Shown one piece after another: positions 40,959-52,800 of a DNA stretch of 64,000 nt (position 1 is its first letter; every line of letters starts with the position of its first letter). The notes beneath the pieces are model-generated. The model worked only from the letters and a program-made list of their open reading frames with translations. It made no database searches and had not been told where the DNA came from. The DNA lies in assembly GCA_963210315.1 (NCBI GenBank), contig OY723296.1, forward strand, positions 124,001 to 188,000, read 5' to 3'. The stretch is from Rhynchopus euleeides (lineage: Eukaryota; Euglenozoa; Diplonemea; Diplonemida; Diplonemidae). A program made the position numbers and the translations under genes.

Positions 40959-42112
40959 TAGGGACCGTCTTAAGGTACCGAAATCCCTCAACTTTACGAC
41001 ATTTTTCGACATAGGCAATTTTCGACCAGAAACCCCCCAAAAATGCTGAAAAAGTGGCCAGACCACCCCAAAAACCGCCCCTGGGTGTGGGACACCCACT
41101 TTGGTGCCCCGGAACGCGGCTGAAACGCTGTGTTGAAAAAAGTGTCATGGTTTGGTACCGAACCCCTCCCTGGGTGAGTCTCCCGAGCACCCTGTCACCT
41201 GCGTCATCACCATCCCCCGTCATGTAACACGTTCTGCCGCCTCTGATGAGACATCTGAGTACTATCGGGCCAAAAAAATGGTATTTCAGCGAGTGTTCTG
41301 TCAGGTTTCTGCCGACATCCTCAACAAAGATCGGGTGTGTCTGCGAATGCAAGGGCGTCGCTCGGGAGGCGATCTTATGTGCCCTCCCTGAGGTGTCGGA
41401 TGCATTGGGGACTTCATCAGGGGTAATGGCAACAGCGAAGTGGGTGTGGTGTATAACCTGTGTCACCCCGGCTCTACGGTACTGCAGTGGCACTTCTCAG
41501 TGGCGATGATCCTCGTCATCTGCACCATCACCCCCACTTACGCGCTCTTCATTGCAGCACTGCAAGAGCTAAAAGAGATGCCGGACGATGGTCAGAATGC
41601 TGGGGAAATCAGCCGCAGATGGAAAGGAGAGGCTGGAGACGGTGCGCGAGTGGATTTTGGGGCTGGCGTCTTTGGAAAATACGCCGGTGTGGGTTCCAAA
41701 GCCGTATTCGGTGTGCAAACCGGCAGGCGCAGTGGTCGGTGTACGCTGCAGCAAGTGTTATCAGGAAATGCCGGCGAGAAGACGCTCCTTCCCAAGCTTG
41801 TCACACGCATTTGCGCCCAAATTGAACCGAAGGCATCAGTGCCCACCCAAGACAAGAAAAGGCGGAATGTTGCGGGCAAGTAGGGCGGGACGGGCTCGGA
41901 AGGGTGGTTCAAATGAGGGGCCGGAACCAAACCATGACACTTTTTTGAGCATGGTCACGGATTGGCTCAGAAGTGATCAAATACCCCCCAAAACCACCCA
42001 GACCGCCCCCAAATACTCCCAGGGGCCGGGGTTTCAGGTTTACTGCCATTTTGTGCGTGTTCCTCGCCTATGTGAAAAATCCCGTAAAGTTTACCCCTTA
42101 AGGTTTTCCCTA
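40959..42112. mobile_element. foldback element, old diverged copy
   Basis: 1154 bp with diverged inverted arms of about 210 bp. The left end TAGGGACCGTCTTAAGG matches the reversed right end TAGGGAAAACCTTAAGG, and both arms share AACTTTACG, ATTTTTC...ACATAGGC and AAAAGTGTCATGGTTTGG. Both outer flanks are G-runs. Length, TAGGG ends, a TTTGGTACCG block about 190 bp in, and the poly-G setting match the young copy at 11743-12893. The interior has a frame with SAADGKERLETVREWILGLA and VGVRCSKCYQEMP that looks coding-like but is not recognised. Confidence 0.65.
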
Positions 42113-42833
42113 GGGGGGGGGGGGTGCGTGGAAAAACAGCAAACTTTTTTGAACGAGTCTTGAACGTGCCGTGATACACCAGGTCATTTGTTCGACCTGG
42201 GAGGATTTGGAAGGCGAAGGACCCAAAGGCCCCCAACTGTGCCCACGCACACCAGGCCCACACAGGCAATGCCAGCAGTCACAATCCTGTGCCCAGAGAG
42301 CATCCAGGTTCGCCTTGCAAGGTGCAACACGCATGAAAGGCTGAGCCGGGAAGGGCTCAGAGAAGCACAAAATCACCCGAATGCGGTGGCAACCCTCGAC
42401 TTCAGACCTGCTTGGGCCCGCACTGCCCCTGGTTCTGGTGGATGTGGTCAACAGCAACAAGGCTTGCCCTCCCTTAATGTCTGTTTGTGGTGTGAGTGAA
42501 GAAACGTGCGGTGAAGTGTTTTGCTTGACCTGCACTGCTGCCGACTGAGCGCATTATATCGGCCCTCGCGTTACGTCGAGATAAGCAAGTGAAATACAGC
42601 TGCGACCAATCAGCACGGAGGGGACTGCAGCTGTGCCCGCTGGATCGAGCAGCAGATAGGGGGGCTTCGAGATCCAGCAAGTTTCCGGCAAAAGTGTCAC
42701 TTCAACTCTGCCGCTCTTTCTCTACTGTTGATACTTCGTTTGATGCGTTGACGCTTCCACACCCAGGACCCTCTTCCGGAGGGACGTGCTCGTGCACCGG
42801 TTGGTCATGTAATCATACGGTGCCGAGTGCGGG

Positions 42834-44761
42834 TTACGTGGTGCTGCGTGTTGGTATATGTGCTGGCTCGAGGCGGATTGCCCGTTCGGCTCGTGTTCCG
42901 CGCGTGTAGGTGTCAGCCCGCTGCTCGTCGGTTGGCACCCACTGGGGGTTGAGCCGCAGTCGCTTCGTCCGTGCCACGAGGAATATGCGCTGCAGTAGCA
43001 GGTTGCCTCTGTGATTCGCGCAGTGCCCTCGCCGCATGCAAAATACTAGGGGGAGGTTGTCGATGTTGCACGTCACAGCGATGTCCTGTGAGTTGATGAT
43101 GCGTAGCCCTTGCCACACGGCGAAGGCCTCCTTCAGGAAGATGTGCGCATCCCGATCTGCCCCGGTGAACACCCCTTGTGTGACCGTCTCCTCTCCCAGT
43201 TCGAGTATCGCCGCCCACTCCGTCGATGACGCGTCGGACCACAGCGTTGCCCGCGATGTTGGGTCTGCCTGGTGGTGCCAATTGTTATCGCGCATGAACT
43301 CCATCCGTGCTGCTGTCTCCCGGATCACTGAGTTCGGCACTCGTGTGTTGACATCCCACGCCGCGTTGTTGTCGTGCGCCCGGCGTCCTAGGCGCCGGAC
43401 GAAAGAGAGGATTGCGGGAGCGAAACACAGTGGGGCGCGCATGACGTATGACTGCCAGACGATGGATCCGAAGATGCGGAAGGCCCTCCGCGGCGTTGTT
43501 GTTCCCTCCAACGTCTCCGCCAGCTCCTCCCGCTGTGCCACCTTCGCCACCCATGCAGGGTCCATGCGGAATCTATGCTCCACCAGGTCAAACTGGATCC
43601 CGAACGTGCAGAAACGTTGCGTCGGCATCCCGTGGTCGGCATCGTCGAGGTTCAGGGTCGCGTTGACGTAGTCGCACCTTTCGCGGAAGACCCTGTACTT
43701 CGCCTGCACCTCGTCCAGTGTCTCGGCTGTGACCACGAAATTGTCTATCCAGACGATGCCGTCTCTTGGAGGGAGGAGCACCCTCGCACTCCGGTTGGCA
43801 ATTGCTGGTGAGTGTGACCACCCCATGCACATCACCGACAGAAACGCTGGCACAAATTCGTCCCGCTTGTCCCCGAAGCGGATTCCGAAGTAGCGCTGGA
43901 TCTCCTCCTCCACCGGAAACTGGTAGAACCAGCTCCTCGCGTCAGCGAGCACAACCCAAGTTGACTCAGCGATGCGGCGCGTCACCTCCAGGATGTCGTC
44001 CAATCTCATGTCTGGCGGTCGCGCCATGTACGAGTTCAGAGTACGTGCGTCGACGATGAAGCGTGTCCCCCCTGACTTCTTCGGCACGGTAAAGGCTGGT
44101 AAGGTGAGTATCGCATGAGTACAGGCTATAGCGATAACGCCGTAGGCGATGAGGTCGTCGACATGTTTCAATGTATGGCGTGATATCATCCTCCACTTGT
44201 TTCTGAAGTGGTCGCGTGCTCCGGGGAGCAACGCATTTCTGAAGGCTTCGGGGTCTGTAATGAGGTCCAACACGTCTCGCAGTTCCTCGTTGGAGTCCAG
44301 CTCGCGGAGTCGCGCCAGGTTGAGGCGCGTGTCGCAGATCGGAGCAAGGCGGTCGTCTTCAGATGGGTCTTGCCTTTCATGGGCAGGTCGCACGATATGT
44401 CCTTTGTGGTGCACGCCGACACTCTCCCCGTAGAGATCGGCGTCTATGCCCGGTCCGTGTTCTGAGTCGGTGTCCGCCGTGTCGTCGGAGCTGTCGTTTT
44501 CTTCAGGAGGTTGGTATACTTGGATGGAGAGCTGAGGCCTGTGGTATGTCTTTGGGCGCTCTCTCGGCTGTGCGGCTGGATCCCCTGCGCGTGTCGGGTC
44601 ATCGTTGTGAGTCGGCCCGGGCCCCGCGCCGGTACCGTCCTTTCCTCCACCGACCCCTGCTGCGCCGCCCCCTGTCGGGTAGTCATACCGTCGTAGTTCA
44701 CGTGTGATGTCTCGCCTCCTTTTGTACGGGAAATGTGTGCTAAACTCTGGTCCCCTGTGTC
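42834..44761 (-). CDS. reverse transcriptase-RNase H of retrotransposon copy 2
   Basis: Minus-strand counterpart of 34268-36195 with the same RT blocks (VVLADARSWFYQF, MGWSHSPAIANRSA, IVWIDNFVV) and RNase H blocks. The frame is open upstream across the recombinase gene, so the start is unknown. Confidence 0.85.
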
Positions 44762-45640
44762 TCACGCGTTCTTGGCCAGTTCTTTGGACAGTGCCGCTGT
44801 GTCTGCCACACGCTGTGTCGTTGCTGCTGGTATGTATCGAAACACCGCGTCGGGGGTCGCATGTCGCGACAGCATCATCAGCTTCTCGACTGGCACCCCG
44901 TTGCGTGCCAGATGGTGGAGGGCCCCCCTCCGGAGGGAGTGCGGCGTCAATCGGGCATCCACCCTTTTCACCGCCGCCGCGATGCATCGGTATGTCACGC
45001 TCGGGGGAAACAGGCTCCCTTCTGTCTTTAGCTCTTTCATACGGCTCCGCAGGATCTTCAGCATCTCCGGTGGCAGTGACATACCCGTTGTCTTCCCCAG
45101 CTGGAAGGGGTCCGACTTCGTGGTGGTCCACACGATGGTGATCTGGTCTGACTTCGCTTCCGTCTGGATGTCCCGCGTTGACAATCGTTGCACATCCGAC
45201 GCTCTCGCCGCCCCGTGCCACATCATTGCGACGGCCAGACGCACCAGCGGCCGCGGTTCCTGAGCCACTGCCTGTGCTGCCTGTTCTTGAGTCGCGGGGT
45301 GCGCCTGTTGTGCTGGCTTCAATGCCCCGCTGCGGCACAAGCTTCGCTTGAAGTCCCGTAGCACGTGTCCTTCCTGTTCCCACGACTCGAAGCGGCGCAG
45401 GCTCGCGATGATGTTGCCCAGGTATTGCAGCGCCGATGGGGCGGACAGTCCGTTGAGCCGCAGGTGTGTGATCCACAGGGTGATCCCCTCCTCGTGTCGT
45501 AGTGTGCGGCCCTCCCCCCTGCACCACTCCTCTCTGAACTCGCGGTACCTCTCGTAGCTCCTGCGCAGAGCCGTCCAGTACGAACTCGACAGTGCGTTCC
45601 CCAAAGCCTCCTGCGTGGCCTCCATGATGATCAGCCTCAT
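44762..45640 (-). CDS. tyrosine recombinase of retrotransposon copy 2
   Basis: A 292-codon frame from ATG at 45640 with the same Arg, HSLRR and His...Tyr signature as the copy-1 enzyme. It overlaps the RT frame and ends just before that frame's own domains. Confidence 0.85.
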   Translation of the reverse strand: MRLIIMEATQEALGNALSSSYWTALRRSYERYREFREEWCRGEGRTLRHEEGITLWITHLRLNGLSAPSALQYLGNIIASLRRFESWEQEGHVLRDFKRSLCRSGALKPAQQAHPATQEQAAQAVAQEPRPLVRLAVAMMWHGAARASDVQRLSTRDIQTEAKSDQITIVWTTTKSDPFQLGKTTGMSLPPEMLKILRSRMKELKTEGSLFPPSVTYRCIAAAVKRVDARLTPHSLRRGALHHLARNGVPVEKLMMLSRHATPDAVFRYIPAATTQRVADTAALSKELAKNA

Positions 45641-45772
45641 CTCGCTCGACAGTGGTTGTTGCTTGATGCGGGGGCGGCCCTTGTTGGTTTGCTTCTTTTC
45701 TTTCAGGATGAACTCGTATGGGGATGGTGTGGGCGGCGTTGGGCTGGTTCCTGGGTGGGTGGTCTGCTGGAG

Positions 45773-46759
45773 TCACTGTCCCCCGCGGGGCCCTTTCGAC
45801 CCCTTTCCCACTGCCCTCTGCTCCGCCCCCTTTCCCGTCTTCCCGGTGGGGTACGGCGTGTAGCGCGGGTCAGCCCCCTGTTGCACACGCGGTGGTACCA
45901 AACGGCGCGGGTTCGCCTTCGCCTGCGCATCATTCGCCTCTCCCACCAGCCGCTGGTGCAGAGACGCCGAGAACGTGAGGGGTGGGATGTTCTTCGCCTT
46001 GTGCTCGTAGTAGGCACGTGCCACATACCCCGTGAGGCAGGCCAGAGCCGACATTTCGCACACGATGCGGTGCAGGGGCAGCAGGCTGGGTTCCTCCTCC
46101 GTGTTCATCTTCATGAGCTTTAGTACGTCGTCGAAGTGCTCGAAGCATTTGCGGAGGCTGTGCATCCATTCCCCCGCATCTGTGCCCGACGCTGGCAGGC
46201 TCGCCTCCCGGAACACGCGGGACACCTCTGCCCGGATCTGCCGCCGCACCGCGCCCTTCCATATGCCAGGGCGCCACGTCGCGACCGCGTATGGCGAGAA
46301 GTCGTCCGGCAACCCCTCGTCAGCCTCCTGCAGCTGCCTCTGCAGATCGGCGATGGTCTCGGCCTGCTCCTCCACCTTCGCCTCCAGCCGAGTCATGCGC
46401 GCCTCCATGTTGAGCCCTTCACCGGCTCCCAGTTGGGGCAGCGCCCCCAGCCCGTCCTCCTCTTCAGCGGCCTCCTCCGCTGCTGCCGCGCCGCCTGCCT
46501 GCATCTTCGTCCACGCGCACATTGGGCATACCCATCCGGCGCTGCCCATGTGGGCGACGAAGGCGTCCGCCACCGCCTTCGGGTGCAGATGCGCCCGCAC
46601 ACATGTCCTCGTCGTGGCTTGTCCGCAGGCGTTGCATGCGTGCGCCGTTCCGCCCTCATGGACGGTGGCGCATGTGGGGAACACGCAGTGCTGCATCGGC
46701 TCCGCCGCGGGCTCCATAGAGAGGGCCGGCACCTCGACCAAAGCCCAGTCGACGTCCAT
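45773..46759 (-). CDS. gag-like protein of retrotransposon copy 2
   Basis: A 328-codon frame from ATG at 46759, almost identical to the copy-1 product. It has an N-terminal Cys/His zinc domain (HACNACGQ, WVCPMCAW), a coiled coil and a basic tail. Confidence 0.7.
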   Translation of the reverse strand: MDVDWALVEVPALSMEPAAEPMQHCVFPTCATVHEGGTAHACNACGQATTRTCVRAHLHPKAVADAFVAHMGSAGWVCPMCAWTKMQAGGAAAAEEAAEEEDGLGALPQLGAGEGLNMEARMTRLEAKVEEQAETIADLQRQLQEADEGLPDDFSPYAVATWRPGIWKGAVRRQIRAEVSRVFREASLPASGTDAGEWMHSLRKCFEHFDDVLKLMKMNTEEEPSLLPLHRIVCEMSALACLTGYVARAYYEHKAKNIPPLTFSASLHQRLVGEANDAQAKANPRRLVPPRVQQGADPRYTPYPTGKTGKGAEQRAVGKGSKGPRGGQ

Positions 46760-46837
46760 CTTTCCTCACTACTCTGCTTGTCGTACGCCTCTAGCTGTCC
46801 TTCACACCCGCTGATCCTTCACCCCGCTGCTTTTGTT

Positions 46838-47185
46838 CACGCGCTTTGGCGCCCCTGTAAAACACACACGCTCTGCTGTCCGTCACCACCGCTGGTCCTT
46901 CACCCCGCTGCTCCTGTAAAACACACGCGTCCCCGCTGCTTTTGTTCACGCGCTTTGGCGGCCCTTCAAAACACACCCGCTCTGCTGTCCTTCACCACCG
47001 CTGTTCCTTCACCCCGCTGCTCCTGTAAAACACACGCGTCCCCGCTGCTTTTGTTCACGCGCTTTGGCGGTCCTTCAAAACACACCCGCTCTGCTGTCCT
47101 TCACCACCGCTGGTCCTTCACCCCGCTGCTCCTGTAAAACACACGCGTCCCCGCTGCTTTTGTTCACGCGCTTTGGCGGCTCCGC
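46838..47185 (-). repeat. 109-bp tandem array, retrotransposon copy 2
   Basis: About four units of the same repeat as at 31257-32230, read on the minus strand, lying between the A1 end and the gag-like start. Confidence 0.85.
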
Positions 47186-47352
47186 TCGTCCCTTTTCGCT
47201 GCTTCTGACTCTTCTCACTAAAAATAAATGTGCGTTGACGCTTCCACACACACTTACAAACCCACTTGCCTGATGAAGGGGGTGGTGTGTAGAGCACGTT
47301 TGGCAGAGCTGAATGACACTTTCCGCGCGAAAGTCGTGTGCGTAAAAAAAAA

Positions 47353-47702
47353 TACCGTATACGTAAATATTTTGGAACGTAAATATTATGGAACGTAAAT
47401 ATTATGGAACGTAAATATTATGGAACGCTGGTGGGTTGGCGTTCCAGATTTTTTTCGTTCCATAATATTTACAGGGCTTTCTGCGACTCGGGGACTTGGA
47501 CCAGGTGATCGGACGGCGTACAGAGTCCCTGACGAGACCTACTCGTGCACTTTTCGCGCGATTCCTGACGCAAGCCGTCCTCACCACCGAGTGGCCCAAC
47601 TGGCCCTGTAAATATTTTGGAACGTAAATATTATGGAACGGACCGGCCAAAAATGGGCCCGTTCCATAATATTTACGTTCCATAATATTTACGTATACGG
47701 TA
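47353..47702. mobile_element. 350-bp palindromic MITE
   Basis: Inverted ends TACCGTATACGTAAATATT lead into tandem inverted TTATGGAACGTAAATA-type units on both sides. A second nested inverted pair (47456-47626, GTTCCATAATATTTACAGGG and its complement) suggests one copy inserted in another. TA at both ends may be the target duplication. It abuts the A1 end of retrotransposon copy 2. An isolated end lies at 56542-56576. No coding part. Confidence 0.75.
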
Positions 47703-48714
47703 TGCGTTTTTCTCACTAAAAGGAAAAGGTGAAATGTACCAAAACGCACAATTTTCGGCACCGTAGCGAAGACCCCAAGGACAGCAGAAGAAAGTATGTG
47801 GCGGCAAAACGAAGAACATTTCTCGTGTTCTGTTGGGGTTGCCCTCGGAGGTATTGTGGCAGCTGAGTCCAGTTCTTCAAAAAGAGCAGCCATTTCGCTT
47901 GATCCAATCATTTGATGCTGTTCGCCGGAAGCGTGAATCAAGCAAAAATAGGCTGTGCCGGTTGCAGAAAGAAATACCTGAAATATGCACATTCAGCATG
48001 ACACACACGAAGAAGAAAAGAGGAAAAGGAAGGACACAGCAGGACCGGGGCTGGGTGAGGGGCGGGCGGGTCAAATGCAGTCCAGCTTCGTCTTGGCTCC
48101 GGCAAATTCAGCCAGCCCAGCAAAACATGCGACTGATGGCTGACCACAGCTGCTGTTGATGCGCTGAATGCTTCCACGTTTCTTTCTCACTGGTTTTTGG
48201 CAAGTGCAATGCCAACCCAGCTGTGGTGTGGGTCGTTGTGTAGTGGATGTGAACAATATAGCAGTCCCCCGGCCGCACCCTTCGATATAGATTCAGAACA
48301 CACAGCATTCCCATGAACACGGTGTAATTATCACAGAATGGACTCGGGCTGTGTCGTACCAACAGCTCAACCTGCTCGTGCAGGCGTGCAGGATACCGGA
48401 CGCTGCCCACCCTTTAAGTGAGTAAACCGCGTGCGCATGGACCTCACTTTATGTGCTCAACCCCACCCGCATTGGAACTGCAAGACATCCAATTTCAGGA
48501 TGGGGGCTCACTGGTTCTGAACTTCTGGGCGCAGCCCCACCACCACCACCACCCCCACACACACACACACACACACCCAAAAAGAATCGTAAAATATTGC
48601 TACAGATAGGGAGGCGTTGTCGGGACACAGACAAGAGAGATAAGGGGGAAGAACGAATCAAACACACACTCACACACACACTCCTGAGACTCATCAGCAA
48701 CCTGTTTCTCCCTT
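47703..48714. other. non-coding stretch
   Basis: No supported gene. It has a partial MITE end (TAGCGAAGACCCC near 47764), a relic of the 19-bp motif on the minus strand near 48157-48177, and a CAC/CA-rich run at 48539-48580. Confidence 0.4.
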
Positions 48715-49882
48715 CAAGCCCTCAAGACTCTTGGAGCGGCCTGACTATTTAGTGTCTTTGTCGCAGCAAGGGGGCGATATATACCGCTTTTTTATTGATT
48801 TCACGTGTCAGTGTTTGACTTTTTCGCAACTTCATTTCTTCCTTTTCTCCCTCTCCAACCCCACCCGTGACACCACCAGGGTTTAGCTAGCCCTGGTCCG
48901 ATTATCCCCGGTTCTTCGCTGAAGAGACGCGGCCGGGGGGAGGGGTACGAAGAGTACGCGTCGAAACCGGTGTCACGTCGTGTTGGGGAATCCTTTGGGA
49001 GTGCGATACTGAAGGGGAGGTGCTACTGCCCGTGCAGGGCGACACCGCCTTAAAACTTCATAACCACACACAAACCCTCTATTCCCCCAGGCCTGATGAG
49101 CAATCCCCCCTGCCTCATGTTGTGACTTCCTTTCTACCTTGCACAAAACATCCCATTTGCCCCTTTTCTTCCTTCGAAAGTGTTGTGACTACCCCCCCTT
49201 CCCCACCCCTCGGGAGTGCCACTCCTCTGGTGGTTAAAAGTGACCCGCCGTTGTGCCTTCGGCATCTGTTGCGTGTGCCGTCGTATTCTTCCTATGCACT
49301 AGTTATAGCTATCCGGGGGCGGCCTGCTGTCGCACCAGTGGGCTGCCCCACCTCTGCACCCTCGGTTTTTAAGATGTTCACCACAGCGGAGAATGATCCC
49401 CTTCTCTGTGGCGATCGAGCCAAGCTGGACGAGGTTCGCCTTCGGGCGAAGGTCATGTGGGCGGACAAAAGGTGCCTGCTCCTGAGACTCATCAGCAACC
49501 TGTTTCTTCCTTCAAGCCCTCAAGACTCTTGAAGCGGCCTGACTATTTAGTGTCTTCGTCGCAGCAAGGGGGCGATATATACCACCCTTTTTATTGATTT
49601 CACGTGTCAGTGTTTGACTTTTTCGCAACTTCATTTCTTCCTTTTTCTCCCTCTCCAACCCCACCCGTGACACCACCAGGGTTTAGCTAGCCCTGGTCCG
49701 ATTATCCCCGGTTCTTCGCTGAAGAGACGCGGCCGGGGGGAGGGGTACGAAGAGTACGCGTCGAAACCGGTGTCACGTCGTGTTGGGGAATCCTTCGGGA
49801 GTGCGATACTGAAGGGGAGGTGCTACTGCCCGTGCAGGGCGACACCGCCTTAAAACTTTGTAACCACACACACACACACACA
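48715..49882 (+). mobile_element. dimeric retroposon, second copy, ending in (CA)n
   Basis: Direct units at 48715-49070 and 49513-49870 with the same 442-bp spacer as at 30021-31175, but on the plus strand. Upstream, 48681-48714 repeats the last part of the spacer, so the array originally had more than two units. The (CA)n tail at 49864-49882 runs straight into the LINE. The units may be tandem 5' promoter monomers of the LINE or a non-autonomous partner using its machinery. Confidence 0.65.
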
Positions 49883-52800
49883 GCATTGCGCCTGAGGACT
49901 TGCACGGATGCAGACCTGGCCACGGCGCGGAGGACCTCATCTGGCACCTGGCAGCACGGATCGAAGAGGCCCACCTCACAGGACAGCCACTGTACGGTGT
50001 CGCCCTAGACTTTAAGAAATGCTTCGACACGGTGCCGATTGACCTGACCTTCTGTCTAGCTGCGGAGCTCGGCTTCGACGGCCGAGTCCTGCGCACCCTG
50101 CGGGCAGCGTACGGGTCAATGCAGCGGCACTTCCGGGTAAGCGGCACTATCGGGGAGGGCTTCCTGCCAACCAACGGCATCATGCAGGGCTGCCCCATTA
50201 GCGTCGTGCTGATCAACGTGCTGGTGGGTGTATGGATGCGCATGGCGGAGCACCGGCAGGGCACGAGGGCGTTGTCGTTTGTGGACGATGTGTACGCGGT
50301 GACCCCCAGCCCGGGGACCTTGCAAGCAGTGGTGGATGACTCTGCAGATTTCTCCCACGATACCGGGATGGTAATATGCGCAGAGGTCAAGTCACATGTC
50401 TTCTCGACGTCCCCCGAGCCGTTGACCCCGATAGTCTACCGGACACGGGACGGCACGGCTACCCCCCTTCGACAGCGCGATAGCTTCGACTGCCTCGGGG
50501 CCATGCTGCATGCGCGCCCGCTCGAGGGACCCGAGGTGCCCAAATCGGAGCGCGTCGCCCGCCGAAAAGAGGGCGCAGAGCAGAACCTGCGCAGGACCTC
50601 GGCACTGCCCCTACCGGTGCAGTGGAAGGGGCAGGCAGCAGCGATGACAGCGGGGTCCAGGCTCTACTACGACGCCCTGGTCACCCGCTGGGAGGACGCC
50701 GACATCAGGCGATGGAGGGGGCTCTTCGTCGCCGCGCTGTGGTCCGGACCCCCCCGCAGGGCGCGGGAGGCTGTGCTGGATGTCCTCCACCATGCACATC
50801 GGGTGGACCCCGCCGTCGCCCCCCGCTACCGGCAGATCACCACCTGGGCCATGCAGGTCAAGAAGTGGGGCCGCTGCAGGGTTCTGTCTGAGACGGCTTG
50901 GGATAGCAGAGTGAGGCTTACAGGGACAGGCCCCTTCGCGCTTTTCCGAGCGGCCCTTCGGTGGATAGGATGGAGCTGGAGCACGGCGACCACCCTATCT
51001 TACACTGATGAAGCGGGACGGAGCATAGTCTTCGACCCCACCGCAGCAACAACGAGCGGATGGGGGATCTTCGCTCATGACCTCCGCCAGGCCCTACGTA
51101 CACAGGTGGCCAAGGCGCTGGCTGGTCGTCGTGACGACTTTGCGGGCGCTCAGCACGGCATCGACGGGCAAGCCACACGCTGCGTCCTGGAGGGAGAGGG
51201 CGCCGCGGTCACGGGATACCAACGGGGCCTCCTTCGTTCCGTCATTGCAGGGGCGGTGCCTGTCCGAGGGCGCACGGGGCAGGGCGGGATCTGCCGATAC
51301 TGCAACGCAGGCACCCCCGAGACGGTGATGCACCTATGGTGGGAGTGCTCCGCGTGGGACCCAATCCGACAAAACCACCCCATTACGGCTGTGGACCGGT
51401 CAACCTGGCCACCTTGCTTGGCGTTATGCGGGGTGGCGCCCGCCTTTAGACACGGCATCCCGGAGGACAGGCAGCCCCTGCCACTATCCTTCGCACGCAG
51501 GGTGGATATAGTGGCGCAGCTGCACCGCTACTTCATTGCAATCCTCTCGGCGCGGCAGGAGAAAGATGGACTGCTCGACCGCTCCGCGCGCCACCACCGC
51601 ACCCTTCACTATCCATGGGGGTGGTGCACACCCAACCCCGAACAGGCCTGCATCCCTGTGCGGGCGCCGTCCACTGTCAAACAGACGTGGGGCAAGCGCC
51701 CCCCGGAGCTGTGGGTGGCCCTCTGCGACTGGCTGCGGGGCCTGAAATGGGGGCCGCAGGGAGGGGAGCACACCGTGACCCTCATGGAGTTGGCTGTCGA
51801 CTTCGAGCTGTCGACCGGCCTCACCCTCCCAGAAGTCGAAACGCGCCGCATCCGCCCCCACACACCTGACCCCCCTGAGAGGGGGCCGCGGGAGGCCCGC
51901 CCACGCATCCCCGAGGGCGCATCCCCGGGGCTCACCCTCTACTTCGACGGCGGAGCAAGGGACAACGGCACCCCCTTCGCCCTGGCGGGTGCAGGTGCGG
52001 TGCTCTACCGAGACGGCCTCAAGGTGTCGGAAGAGATCCTCCCTCTGCTGAACGTACGCAGCAACAACATCGCTGAGTACGAAGGGGTTCGGGCGGGCCT
52101 ACGGCTGCTCAGAAGGGGCGACCCGCCCCCTGAGGGGAACGTTACGGTGCGGGGTGACTCGCAGGTGGTGCTGCGACACCTAAAAGGGGAAGCGGTTTGC
52201 CGCGATAAATCCCTCCGCCCCCTCTTCCTCAGCACGGCACGGCTGGCTGCCGACCTCGGGCCCCGGATCACCCTTACGTATGAGCACGTGAAAAGGGAAC
52301 TCAACGTCGATGCGGACGCCCTGAGCAACGCCGCCATGGACGAGGCTGAGAGGCAGGGGGAGACCTCGCAGGAGCAGCTGCGGCAGGACTTCGCAGCCTT
52401 CCAGAAGAGCATCCTGGGCAAGGCTCACTCGTTGAGGCAGCTCTGCGAGGTGGTGCGCAAGACTTCCAAGCAACCATGGCACTGTGGCCACACTGCGAGC
52501 TCCACTGTCCTCACCGCGATCGGGGGAACCGTGGCAGGGGGCCTGTCCAGGAGAGCCCAGCTCAGCCCAGCCACCGAGTCGGTGATGCGCAGCCTCCAAG
52601 CGCACACGGCAGGCCCGGGCTTGAACCAGCGGGACACAGCCTTCCACTCCCGCGGCATGGCGTGGGCCGCAACCTTCGCACCGCAGCCCCACTACCCAGA
52701 GGGGTGGCAGCAAGCGGCCCAGCAATGGACTGCCAGCAGCCGGCAAGCCAACGCCCGGACAGGACGGTCATGGGAACGACGGGGCGCTGCTCCCCGGACT

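Larger units (their letters stand above)
42691..47343 (-). mobile_element. tyrosine-recombinase retrotransposon, copy 2 (inverted)
   Basis: Same family and internal order as 29930-36506, read on the minus strand. A1 lies at 47231-47343 and B1 at 42691-42762, with the 19-bp motif at 47231-47249 and 42744-42762. No A2-B2 unit follows B1 here, so this copy occupies a single AB site. The 5' tandem array has about four units. Coding parts are nearly identical to copy 1, indicating recent activity. It looks whole. Confidence 0.85.

Noticed and set aside
29922-49882. One giant palindrome from 30 to 50 kb
   Set aside because: The two recombinase retrotransposons and the two dimers are in opposite orientation, but their order and spacing differ on the two sides: one dimer sits inside A1 of copy 1, the other lies 1.4 kb outside copy 2 next to a LINE. 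Independent insertions explain it.
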